This document shows positions 1 through 10,632 of a stretch of 64,000 nucleotides of DNA, piece by piece. The DNA lies in NCBI RefSeq assembly GCF_000004825.1, contig NW_008805066.1, positions 186,001 through 250,000 of the forward strand, given 5' to 3'. A program made the translations under genes and the position numbers. The DNA comes from Heterostelium album PN500. Its lineage: Eukaryota > Evosea > Eumycetozoa > Acytosteliales > Acytosteliaceae. The notes under the pieces were generated by a model, which was given only the letters and a program-made list of their open reading frames with translations, was not told where the DNA came from and did no database searches. Positions within the stretch are counted from its first letter, which is position 1; each line of letters opens with the position of its first letter.

Positions 1-156
1 TCGTTTGGTATCAGTTTCAAGCATCAGTATCGATGCAAATGTATTGGTGGTTGGATCACCTTCCGAGATTGTACGTGGTCGCGCCAAATCGGTATCATCA
101 CCTCTAATAATAGGACAAGATGAACTTATGATAACCAAAATAAGAAATGTTGCCAT
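1..156 (-). CDS. Secreted or membrane protein, N-terminal fragment
   Basis: On the minus strand an ATG at 156 opens a frame that stays open to the window edge (52 codons). The first residues, MATFLILVIISSSCPIIRG, look like a signal peptide with a short hydrophobic core, followed by a polar stretch. The rest lies outside the window, so no family can be given. The start is chosen because it is the only ATG and is preceded by AT-rich upstream DNA. The product is probably exported or membrane-anchored. Confidence 0.55.
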   Translation of the reverse strand, partial: MATFLILVIISSSCPIIRGDDTDLARPRTISEGDPTTNTFASILMLETDTKR

Positions 157-510
157 TTAGATTTACTATTTTTCTTATATAATAATAATTTATTTTTAAA
201 AAAAATTATAATCAAATAATTTAAATTTTATCAATTATTTCTATCTCTATCACTAATATATATAAAGATTGGATGGAAATATATTTATTTTTAAGTTTTT
301 TACAATCGTTTTTACAAAAAAAATAATAAAGAATAATTTTGTGACGAATATATCTATCATTCATTCGATAGAATTATGTTCTGAAAATGAAAACTAATTA
401 AAATTTGTTTTTTTTTTTTTTTTTTTAAAGTTTAATTTAAAAAATTTTTTGTCAACTTTTAATCTTTTGTTAGCATTGCAAGATATATAGATTACATAAA
501 TTCTTTAAAG
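157..510. other. Intergenic, divergent promoter region
   Basis: AT-rich DNA between two divergently transcribed genes, with a long T tract near 408-426. I see no gene or RNA in it. It probably holds the promoters of both neighbours. Confidence 0.6.
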
Positions 511-1307
511 ATGTCGATTACAATTACAACATTAGATCAATTAAATGAAGTACTTTCAAATAATAGATTTGTAGTTTTAGATTTTTGGGCAGATTGGTCA
601 AAGCCATGTTTGTCTATGAACTCAATAGTCGATCAATTAGCTACACAATGTCCAAAGTTAAAGTTTGTAAAGGTATAGATATTAAATATAAATATATTAT
701 TACTTTTACTTAACATTGTTAATAATTAATATATATATTAATGTATATAATGTACCTATAGATTGAAGCAGAGAAAACAACTGATATATCATTAAAGTAT
801 GACATTAAATCTGTACCATCATTCTTCTTTGTTAAAGAGAAGACAGTTGTAGATTCGTTGGTTGGTGCCGATCCATCGGCTTTGACAATGAAGTCGTTAC
901 AGCATCACGCTAAAGCAGACGATGGAAAGGATTCAGGTGCAGCCGCTGCTACACCATCTGCAGAGGTTTTGGGTCGTATCAAGGAACAAGAGGAAGAGGA
1001 AAAGAAGAAATTGAAAGAGAGATTACATTCATTGGTCAATCAACAACCAGTGATGTTGTTTATGAAAGGTACACCAGAAGCACCACAATGTGGATTCAGT
1101 TCAAAGACAGTTGCAATTCTCAACAAAGACGGATTTTCATTTGGTTCATTCAACATCTTGGCTGACCCAGCGGTACGTGAGGGTCTCAAGGAATATTCAA
1201 ACTGGAAGACCTACCCACAATTATATATTAACGGTAGTTTGGTTGGTGGATACGATATTGTAAAGGAGATGCACGAAGAGAATGAATTGGTAGCACTCAA
1301 ACCATAA
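511..1307 (+). CDS. grx3: Glutaredoxin 3 (PICOT-type monothiol glutaredoxin)
   Basis: Two exons, 511-672 and 762-1307, are joined in phase 0 across a GTATAG...CTATAG intron and encode 235 aa. Residues 1-105 are a thioredoxin-like domain whose usual WCGPC site reads WSKPC, so only the second cysteine remains, as is normal for this family. A charged linker follows. Residues about 135-235 are a glutaredoxin domain with the monothiol CGFS motif in APQCGFSSKT and the WKTYPQLYINGSLVGGYD segment. Yeast Grx3/Grx4 have the same Trx-Grx layout; human GLRX3 has two Grx domains. Known family role: cytosolic [2Fe-2S] binding with glutathione and BolA partners, iron sensing and Fe-S trafficking. NFU1 at 59 kb is another Fe-S gene but is unlinked. 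Confidence 0.93.
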
Positions 1308-1531
1308 AGAAGAAGAATATATGTAGTTTTACAAACAACTCATAAATAAAATAATTTCGTAAATATATTTATATCATATATGTAATGTTTATAATAATAA
1401 ACTAATAGTTTATTTATATATATTATTTTTTATTCTATATATATTTTCTAGATAATATTTCCATTTGTTTAAACTAGTTTTTTTTTTTTTATCTTTACTA
1501 TATTAATATTTTGTTTTTTTTTTTTGGTTAT

Positions 1532-2530
1532 CTAGAGAGATGTTGATTCTCCCACTGAACAAATAGGGAATAAACTACAAAATGAATCCATTAGTTCACC
1601 GAATATCTCTTTAGGATAGGATTTCTTTAGGTTTCTAAGCATAAAAGGAATCGGTTGTTTGTACTCATTCCTTAGACCTGGCAGTGTAAATGAAGGTTCG
1701 CAAATTAAAGAGGAAAACTTTTGATTCAGTATGTGGTTGTTGTAGTTTATTGGGAATGGCTGGTGTGTAACTACTTTGCACGATGAGAAAAATGTGGAGA
1801 GCTGTGAGTTGTAATAGGGAAAGCTTGATTCCCAATTGGAGTGAAGTGTTGGGTAAATCGTTATGAGAGGCGCTGACGTAGTTGGATTGGAGTTGAAGTG
1901 AGACGATGAATAGCTAGAGGTGGAAACAGTGTAGGAAGACGAAGAGTATCCCGAAGACGAAGTGGTGGTTGTAGTTGTGGTTGTGGTTGTTGTCCGTATT
2001 GTATGCTGCGGTATCGTTGATGGTAGCATGAGCATGCTCAGAGTACCCATGAACACCAACAGCGCGAAATAACTAGATCTCGAGAAATCCGAGTGTGAGT
2101 AGATAGGTGGAAGATTCTTGAGCGCACCCTTTCGTTGCAGTTTGATGACACAATAGTGCAGCTGCGACGGTGACAGGTTATATACACGCTGACAGATGGT
2201 GCAGTACCATTTATTGCATTTTCCTATCCATTCGCACAGACACTTGACATGAACATGCTCTTGAGTTCCCTTACATGCACAGGGACGTACCAATCTGTTT
2301 CCAATATCCTTTCTCTTTCTCTTTGACTGATAAACTGGTGTCAACTCTAGATATCCACCGAAATCCGACGATGATTTCTTTGTTGACTCTGGACTGGAGG
2401 GAAACAATTCTGCACCATTTGAATCCTCTTCATCCGAAGAGGACTCTCCTTTCTTGTTGTTGTTGTGGTTGATCTTAGGAACTTCAAGAACTTCCAATTC
2501 CTCCAAACAAAATCTGCATTCAATTAACAT
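1532..2530 (-). CDS. RING-CH (MARCH-like) membrane E3 ligase
   Basis: A single-exon frame of 332 aa. The C4HC3 RING-CH ligands fit C5, C8, C84, C86, H94, C97, C110 and C113 (RPCACKGTQEHVHVKC, then WYCTIC). A charged insertion of about 75 residues separates the first cysteine pair from the rest, longer than typical for the domain. One hydrophobic segment at about 155-172 (YFALLVFMGTLSMLMLP) is a likely membrane span; MARCH proteins usually have two. The C-terminal half is rich in Ser, Thr and Tyr with a run of 11 Thr and no recognisable domain. The inferred role is a membrane-bound E3 that ubiquitinates membrane proteins. The RING-CH call is firm; substrate and membrane are unknown. Confidence 0.85.
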   Translation of the reverse strand: MLIECRFCLEELEVLEVPKINHNNNKKGESSSDEEDSNGAELFPSSPESTKKSSSDFGGYLELTPVYQSKRKRKDIGNRLVRPCACKGTQEHVHVKCLCEWIGKCNKWYCTICQRVYNLSPSQLHYCVIKLQRKGALKNLPPIYSHSDFSRSSYFALLVFMGTLSMLMLPSTIPQHTIRTTTTTTTTTTTSSSGYSSSSYTVSTSSYSSSHFNSNPTTSAPLITIYPTLHSNWESSFPYYNSQLSTFFSSCKVVTHQPFPINYNNHILNQKFSSLICEPSFTLPGLRNEYKQPIPFMLRNLKKSYPKEIFGELMDSFCSLFPICSVGESTSL

Positions 2531-5024
2531 TTCTTGGTTTTTTTTTTTTTTACAGTATATACAATATATGGTTTAACATAAAATATGAACAAATAGAAGG
2601 TTCACAAAGTGCAATTTGCAATATTATAATAATAAATACAAGTGTAGAATTTTTAAAATATAAATAAATACAATAAAATAAATATCCAATATATATTAAG
2701 TAATATTCATTAGTTTAGCTTTATTTCTATATAGATAAAGATAAATGGCAAAGAAATGAAATAATAATAATAAAAAATATTAATAATATTTAATTGGATT
2801 TGAATGAAAGTAGTAATAAATTATTTGATTGATATTAGAATGAAAAATAATTGCTGATAGTAATTGATTTCAATTGTTGAATGGATATTTAAGGGGTGGG
2901 TGGGATGAGACAAGCGATAAGATATTTTGGTAAACCAATATTAATAGATATGATTAAAATATATTGATTGATTTACAGAAATTCTATTCCTATTATTTTA
3001 TTGCTGGAGATAAATATGATATTTTATATATGAACTAGTACTGACAGAGGTAGTACTAAAAATAAATAAATAAATTATTAAAATGCAAAAAAAAGGTGAA
3101 ATTGTTTGTTTTTTAAAAACAAATATTAACACTTTGGTATTGAATGTATTTATTAAATTTTAATATAGTGTTTAGGAATAGAATAGTAGTACAACAATAA
3201 ACAGTTTGTTTGTTCAATTTAATGGTAAGTAAGGAAAGTAATATTATTGAATAAAAAAATTGTTATTGTATTAGTAATACTACTATTCAGTAACAAAAAT
3301 GTTTGAATGGAAAGATTGGAAGAAATAAACGATAGTTACATATAAATATAGAGATAAATAAATAAATTTAAATAAATAGAATACTACTGTTGTTGTGTGA
3401 AATGTGTTGGTGTTTTTCAAAAACTACTGTCTACAAAAATGGAGTATCACCAAAACGCAACACTCCCAAAATCAAAACAATAACAATATCTTATAATTAA
3501 ATAAAATTCATTTTTAATCTCTTTTTTTTTGCTTGTATGAAAAAAAAAAACATAGTCGTTTTCTCATTTCATGAATAGTAATAACACACCCCCACTCTTT
3601 GTACTTATTCTCAAAAAAACATGGTAATAGTGTTACATTGTATACACCTCTTTATATTAAGATATTTTTTACCACATTTGGGTTTCAAAAATTAAAAAAA
3701 AAAAACAAAAAAATTCTCATATTTTAGGGAAGTGAATAACAATGATATTACTACCCCTCAATCCATATCGATACAAGAGTAACGAATTGTACCCTTTAAT
3801 TAAATATTTTTTTTTTTTTTTTTACAAGATCTGTCATTGCTTTCAAAATACTTGTATGATGAATGAAATGTTTAATTTATTTTTATAATCTATAGAGATC
3901 TACAATTACAAATATCCATAGTATGCTAATAAACACCATTAAGGGTGTATATTAATATTAAAGATAAAAAGATGGACAGTGAATAAACAACAACAATAAC
4001 ACTAAACTTATTAATTGAATATGATTTTGCATTGTAATATACCAAATGTTGAAGTTCATACATATTTTACAAAAAATAAATAAAAAATAAAATAAAATAT
4101 ATAGATCTAGTTGGTACATATGAATATTCAATACTGTTTAGTTTTAGAATCAATCTATCTTTGTTTTGTAATGAACATTTAAATGTCTTATTTTTTTTTA
4201 TTTAAGAGAAAAATCTTCCAAAAAGAAGATTTTAATATTTTTATCATAAAAATGGGTTTTAATGGTTAAATGATGGCTGATATGACAATAACCAATTGTA
4301 CTTTAGAAAGATGTTTGTAAAAATAGAAATAAGAAATTGAGATAAAAAACAAAATCAAATTTTATCTTTGAAAAATTGAAAGATTCTTAAGTTTATTCTC
4401 TAAACATTATAAATATTCATATAAATTTCCAGTTATAGCATAATTGCTAATGCTCAAACATCATAAAACATGGAAAAATTTTGGAAGGAACAATAAAATC
4501 AATCACAATTTTGTGAAAATTTTGAAATTTTATTATCATTTCAAACTCTCCCTAGAGATTTTGCAATAGTGTTTGAACAGAAAAACCCCCCACCAATGAA
4601 ATGTAGATTGTTTTGTTTTACTAGGACCACCACAATTTCGTGTGAGAACATAGATAGCTTTTCGAATCGATTGCTAACAGAACACAACAACAGAACAAAA
4701 AAACAAAGAATATTATTTCATTAAAATTCTATATTTTTTTGTCTATTTGTTTGTTTTTCTCAATTCTTTTTTTTATTTTGTTTTTTTAAATTTAGTTTTT
4801 TTATTTTATTTTTTTTTAAATTTAAATTAATTAAATTTCAAGATTACATTCAACTAAATTTAGTTTTTTTAAAGTTAATATAATAATAATAGATTAGTTA
4901 GTTAATTAATATTGATGATTTGTTAAATCGATTCTTTTATCAAACTTGTCAATCGATCTATATTTCTATCTATTCTATAAATAATGCTGATATAAATAAA
5001 ACATCAGTAAAGTAAAGGCTAGAA
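2531..5024. other. Long intergenic region, no gene seen
   Basis: About 2.5 kb of AT-rich DNA with many A and T tracts and no frame of coding character on either strand. It lies between the RING-CH gene and cblA, which diverge, so it probably contains both promoters. No tRNA-like or repeated-gene structure was recognised. A small hairpin is listed separately. Confidence 0.6.
4210..4233. repeat. Perfect 9-bp hairpin
   Basis: AAAATCTTC at 4210-4218 and its exact reverse complement GAAGATTTT at 4225-4233 flank a 6-nt loop. It stands alone in intergenic DNA, and in such AT-rich sequence this may be chance. Confidence 0.4.
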
Positions 5025-7261
5025 ATGAAGTCAGTACACCATTCTACCAACAACAATAGTGGTAGAAACAATATAATTACCAACAATAACAATAACAACA
5101 GCAACGGTAGCAATAACAATAACAATAACATTAGCACAAACAATACAAGTAGAATTAATAATAGTAATTCAATTACTCAGAATATTAACATTAATAATAA
5201 TAGCAATAACAATGCTAATAATATACCTTCTTTTTTAACAATACCATCTACTTTTAAAGAAGTAAGACAACAAACTAATAGTAACAACAACAACAGCAAC
5301 AATAGCAACAGCAGTTCTAGTAATGATAATATTAGTAAAGAGTTGGTTGAAAATTTAATTACAATATGTTTAAATATGATTGAATCTATTGGTAAACTAT
5401 TGGTAGAGTTTAGATCGAATCTTTTAAGTGATAGTGAGTTCTCAGAGTTGAACAATACCTATCTGTTTATAAAGACATCGTTACAGCTTTACAAGTCGAT
5501 AGTTATCAATCTGGAGGAAGCAGAGTATCAAAAGCAAATCAATCAGATCACAATAGGCAATAGAGATGTATGCTATCAGATCAGTATCAGCAGAATTCAT
5601 ACACTCTTGAATCAGCTGCTTAGTTCATTAACCGAGATGAAGTCATTACAACACAGTAAATCGCTGTCTAGAGATCAGCTGTCACAAATCATTGCAACCA
5701 TACTGAAGAACGATTCACTAGTGAAGCAATCGGTTGACCAGCATCTTGCTCTCTTTCCAGTGGCTGACAACAATGATACAACCAATAAAAACAACAACAA
5801 TAGTAATAATAGTAATAGTAATGACAATCAACATTCAACATTAAGTAATAATGAAGAATCAAATTCACTTCAATTATTATCAGCAGAAGCACAAGAAATG
5901 TGGAAGAAAAGATTTGGAAAGAATGTATGTAAAAAAACCATCTAAAATCTATAATAACCTTAATTATTTATGGATGTTGTATTGTATATAGATTATATTT
6001 ATTCAATGGTCACACTTTTTTGAGAAATTACAAACATTCTTGAATGTTAAAGCATCGGACTATGAAGTTAATCTCAAGCACATAATAGATTTCACACAGG
6101 ATAGCTTTGTTAGTACATATAAATTCTCAACGTTTTTGAAATGGTTTGGTCCATTATCGAAATCACTAAACAATGTAATCGAGACAATCGAAGCAAAGTA
6201 AATATCACACCCTCAGAACAGAATTCAATACTTATATTATAGCATTCAAATCTAATTCATATTCATTTAAATATAATAATAGGACAATGAGTGGATTCAT
6301 TTCTGGTGTGGAGGCAACCAGATTCTTGGATAAGAAATCAGCTGGTCACTATATCATTAGATTCAGCAAGACATATCCAGGTGCCTTTGCTGTAACATTT
6401 GTCGAGAATTCCTGTAACATTAGACACTGCCTGCTCTATCCAGTCTCCAATGGACTGACTCTACTTCAACCACCCGATGTATTTAGTAATCTCACAGAGT
6501 TTGTCATTAGTTTTTCGTCGAAGCTAAAGTATGCCATTGGACCTGTCGACGCTTCATTATTCCCTCCTCATTCCCCTATGATTCAATCTCCAGAGGGTCA
6601 GCCAAACAATGAACCATTGACTAGCATCCCCCCTCCAATAACAACTACTACTACTACTACTACGACTACTAGCTCAACAATCAACAACAACAACAACAAT
6701 GTACAAAATCAACAACTTTTAAGACCGGACCAGCATCTCAATGTTAAATCACGACACCAAAGAGATGGAAGTAACAATAGCAATGGAAGTACCAACAGTC
6801 AGCTCAGCAGCGAGAGCAGTGGCGACAAGATACCGACCATCAACTTCAACAATGGAAGTAGTAGTCCACCGATGGACGAACAAGCAGATGGCACTGTTGT
6901 ACTTTCGAGCTCACCGAATGCCAATTTCATCAGCGAGGCATTCCTTTCGAGATCACCAGTTAAATCATCACCTGCAAGCACATCGGCTGGATCGAGTTCT
7001 CCAGTTGCACAAATAAAGAAAAAGAAAAAGAAAGAGAAAGAACACCATCATCATCATCATCATAAAACAAAAGAGGTAGTCGAAGGCGGATTGAGTGACA
7101 AAGATCTATGTGTAGTTTGTATGGACAACCCAATTAATACAGTATTTTTAGAATGTGGACATCTTAGTTGCTGTTCCAAATGCTCTGGTAAACTCAAGAT
7201 TTGTCCATTATGCAGACAAAACATTTCGAGAGTAGTAACTATTTTCAGAGTAACAAACTGA
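5025..7261 (+). CDS. cblA: Cbl-type adaptor/E3 ligase (SH2 + RING), CblA homologue
   Basis: Three exons, 5025-5924, 5992-6197 and 6283-7261, close in frame to 694 aa. After an Asn-rich leader, residues about 110-300 form a helical region matching the Cbl four-helix bundle. Exon 2 encodes the EF-hand-like linker (FIQWSHFFEKLQTFLNV, YKFSTFLKWFGPL). A Cbl-type SH2 follows, with the phosphotyrosine-binding Arg in GHYIIRFSKTYPG. After a low-complexity Thr/Asn/Ser stretch and a His run, the C terminus is a RING finger (LCVVCMDN, ECGHLSCCSKC, CPLC). In D. discoideum CblA is a positive regulator of STATc, acting on its phosphatase; that role is established knowledge there and inferred here. All RING and SH2 key residues are present. 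Confidence 0.92.
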
Positions 7262-7346
7262 CAAAAACAAATATAGAATTTATAATTTAGATAATATTAA
7301 TAATAAAAGTAATCAAATCAATCTTATGAATTGATTCATTATATAT

Positions 7347-9681
7347 TTAACCAACTGGATTTATTGTAAAACAATTTGTTGTTGTTGTTGTTGTTGATGT
7401 TGTAGATTTAGATTTCTTTTTTTGTTCAACTTTAACTGGATTATATTGAAGTTGTCGAATAACATTACGACCCAATTGTAGCGAGTTATTGTTAAATCCA
7501 TAGGTTGTTTCATTTGTATACTGTTGGCATTGATACGGTTGCTTGTGAGTGGTCATCAACTCCAATAGATTCTTACAGCTATCGGGTGTGAGTGGACCAT
7601 CGATTTCCAGTTTATAACCTTTTTCGCCATCGTTCGATCCTGGCTGTGAGGAGGACACTGTCAGTTTCGTATAGATTTCATTCGAGAGAATTCTATTGAG
7701 TCTAAGAGTTCCACCGTTGAACGGTTGCTTAGATAGTAGAATCGGTACATCTTTGCTCAATAGATAGTATTGTGATTCATTGGCAGTCAGATCTTCATCG
7801 TTTTGCAACTGTTGTTGTGATATTTGTTTGTTGATTTTCCTTGGGGTGAACAATGTATTCAATTGCACAGATCTCGACAATGTTGTTGAATGATTAACAG
7901 AGTTATTATTATTGTTATTGTTGTTATTTCCATTTCCATTGGTATCATTAAGTTTGGCGTGTAATTTATTTGACCAAATAAGTTTTGACTTGAAGAAATG
8001 ACCGAGTTTAACGATATCTTCCATTCCGGTGACAAGCGCAATCGTAGAGGAACGTGGTGTCTGGTAGTATGATGGATCGAGTTTCTTTGTGACCGTTTTG
8101 CTCGACTTGTTTTTCTTTGAGAGTTCTTTCAGCTCCTGAAGTAACTCTACAGATATCCTCTCTTCCTCTACCTGGTTAGACTGTAGGTATGGTGTAGTCC
8201 ATTCAATTCCATCATCACTCAACAAATCTCTCATCTTCTTGCTCGTTGGATTGATCTTGGCATAGTGTACACCATCCAAATACATAAACAAACAAGACCA
8301 TTCACCGTGTATCAAATAGAAATTATCAACCGATCCAACTAAATATGAATTGAAAAGTGAATCAAAACTTAATTCCCTATTATTATTATTATTTTTATAG
8401 ATAAAACAAAATGTTAATAAAATAAAAAGATGATGTACATATATATAAATAAAGATTAAGTAATTACCATTCTTTCCAACGATCCTCTACCCATTTCATT
8501 TTGAATGGATCTTTTGAAACGATTTCATTCTGAGTATCCCATGGTAATGTATTTGAAGGTGATATATAATGTATTAAAGATGATAAGAATGTTTCTAATT
8601 TACTATTATCACTATTACTACTACTACTAATATCATTATTATTATTGATGTTGGATTGTGAATTTTGTTGATTTGACTGTTTACAACCAATTAATCTTGA
8701 TAGCATTGATGAATCGGTGAGTGAATCGTTGTACATTCTGAAATCGATGGTTGGTGATGTGATTGTAATCTGTGTTTTTAAACTCTGATCGAGAGGTAAT
8801 TCATTGCAATGTATAGACTCTGGTACCTGATTGTATAATAACTTATTAACTTGACTCTTCTCTATGTTATCTATTGATTTCATTTCCATATTATTTATCA
8901 TTTCATCTAATAACTGCTGTTCACTTTTATTATTACTATTATTATCTTGTACTCCTTCATCTTCTTTTTCTTCATTATTATTACTATTATTTCCAAAGTT
9001 AAATATTATATTAGGTGATGATACAGATAGATTTTTTCTACCATTAATCTTCTTTGTCAAGTTGTTTTGTTGTTGATGTTGTTCTTGCTCCTCTGAATCA
9101 TCATTCATATCAGTATCTTCTTGTTGTTTGAATTTCGATAGTAGATCATTGGATGATTGTTTAAGTGATCTTATCTTTTGAGTTGGTTTAAGTTTGATGT
9201 TCATTGGTGACTCGGGTATAAAGATGTTGGCAACACTCGGTTTGAACAGCATTGATTTATTGATACTCTTTGGTTGATTATTATTATTGTTGTTGTTGCT
9301 GTTGTTGTTGGTTTGTTGTTTCTTTGTTGAGAGTATACCTATGAAATCATTCTTGAAAGGTGATACCGCTGATATCGTTGATTTCAAAGGTGTGAAATTA
9401 TGAAAGATTGAAGATGCTGCTTTCTTTGGTGTCTGTACATCTTTATTATTATTCCGATTGCTATCTATTAGATTTAATATCGATGACTCATTCTTACTAC
9501 TAGTAGCAGCAGCAGTACTAGTATTTTTATCAATGATATCATTGCTTTTCTTTTTCTTCAAAACTTGCTTGACACTACCTGAATCTAAATCATCAACATT
9601 GTTGTCTACTTGTTGATCTTTTTCATCTTTTTCAGCTGATTCGAGCTTATTGACATTTAAATCCTTTCTCTTTAATGACAT
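7347..9681 (-). CDS. DONSON homologue (replication licensing/fork protein)
   Basis: Two exons, 9681-8468 and 8376-7347 on the minus strand, join through a split Trp codon (TG/G) to give 747 aa. The N-terminal third is low-complexity (Asn, Gln, Lys). The conserved part begins near ELPLDQSLKTQITITSP, equivalent to PIDWSLKTR in animal DONSON, and continues through LIHYISPSNTLPWD, RWKEWELSFDSLFNSYL, the DDGIEW segment and LEIDGPLTPDSCKNLLELM. The order of these blocks matches human DONSON (566 aa). Known role: helping assemble the CMG replicative helicase and protecting stalled forks in the nucleus. The gene is divergent from the Sen1-like helicase, 951 bp away. Dictyostelid DONSON has little published work that I know of. 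Confidence 0.85.
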
Positions 9682-10632
9682 CTGATAAAAAGAAAGATAA
9701 CATATATTTTAATTTAAATGATTAAAAAGATTTTTTTTTTTTGTTAAAGCGAAAAAAAAAAAATACACTTTTTAGAAGAATTCTTGTGCAAAACTGGAAC
9801 CGACCGTCAAAAGAATGCCTATTGAAATAAAAAGACAACATCACAATTGCAGCACCGACAAACATTGACACTTTTCGAAAGAGAAATTGGGAAGCATTCA
9901 GTTTTGGAAATAATCAATGGAAATAAATCATGATTTATAGGGGAAAGGGAGTGGAGATAATATAATATTATATCAGCACCGTGAATCAATCACTAAATAA
10001 AATGAATAAATATATCAACACCACAAATTATCTAACACCAAAACTAATAGAGTCCTATTTTATTTTATTTTATTTGGATTGTCTTTATCAATCGATCAAT
10101 GGAATGATCCAAATGAAGATGGTTATGAAATCTAAAAATTGAAATTAAAATTAAAATGTCATTCTTTGGTTAATTACCAAACAAAGTAATTTTGAAAGAG
10201 ATAATTGGTTGGTTCACAAAAAGTTTGAGAAAATTAAAATAAAAAAAAATGAAAATTTTTGTAAAAACTGTTTTGATGTGTGTCTCGATTTAAAGCCCCT
10301 TTTTAAAAAATTTTTTTAAACATAATAATTTAAATATATTTTCAATTATTAATAAAAATCATTATTTTTATCTTAGGTTAAACTTTACTTTTATAATATT
10401 AGTAAAGTAATATACATATATACATAGAATCATATAGAATATAAATATCAAAATAACAAAAATAGTTTTTACATTACAAAAAAACAAAACAAAATAAATT
10501 TTAAAAGAAATAGTTGTTAAAACAAAAATAAAGAATAAAGAATAAAGATAATCAATCATATCAAGACAATCTAATTCAGTCATCAAAGTAGAGAAGATAG
10601 AGTAGATTGAGACTGACAAACTAAAACTAGTT
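9682..10632. other. Divergent promoter region
   Basis: AT-rich DNA between the divergent DONSON and Sen1-like genes. An apparent minus-strand frame at 10368-10703 is hydrophobic, A/T-track derived and overlaps the first exon of the helicase, so it is not accepted. Nothing else was recognised. Confidence 0.55.
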
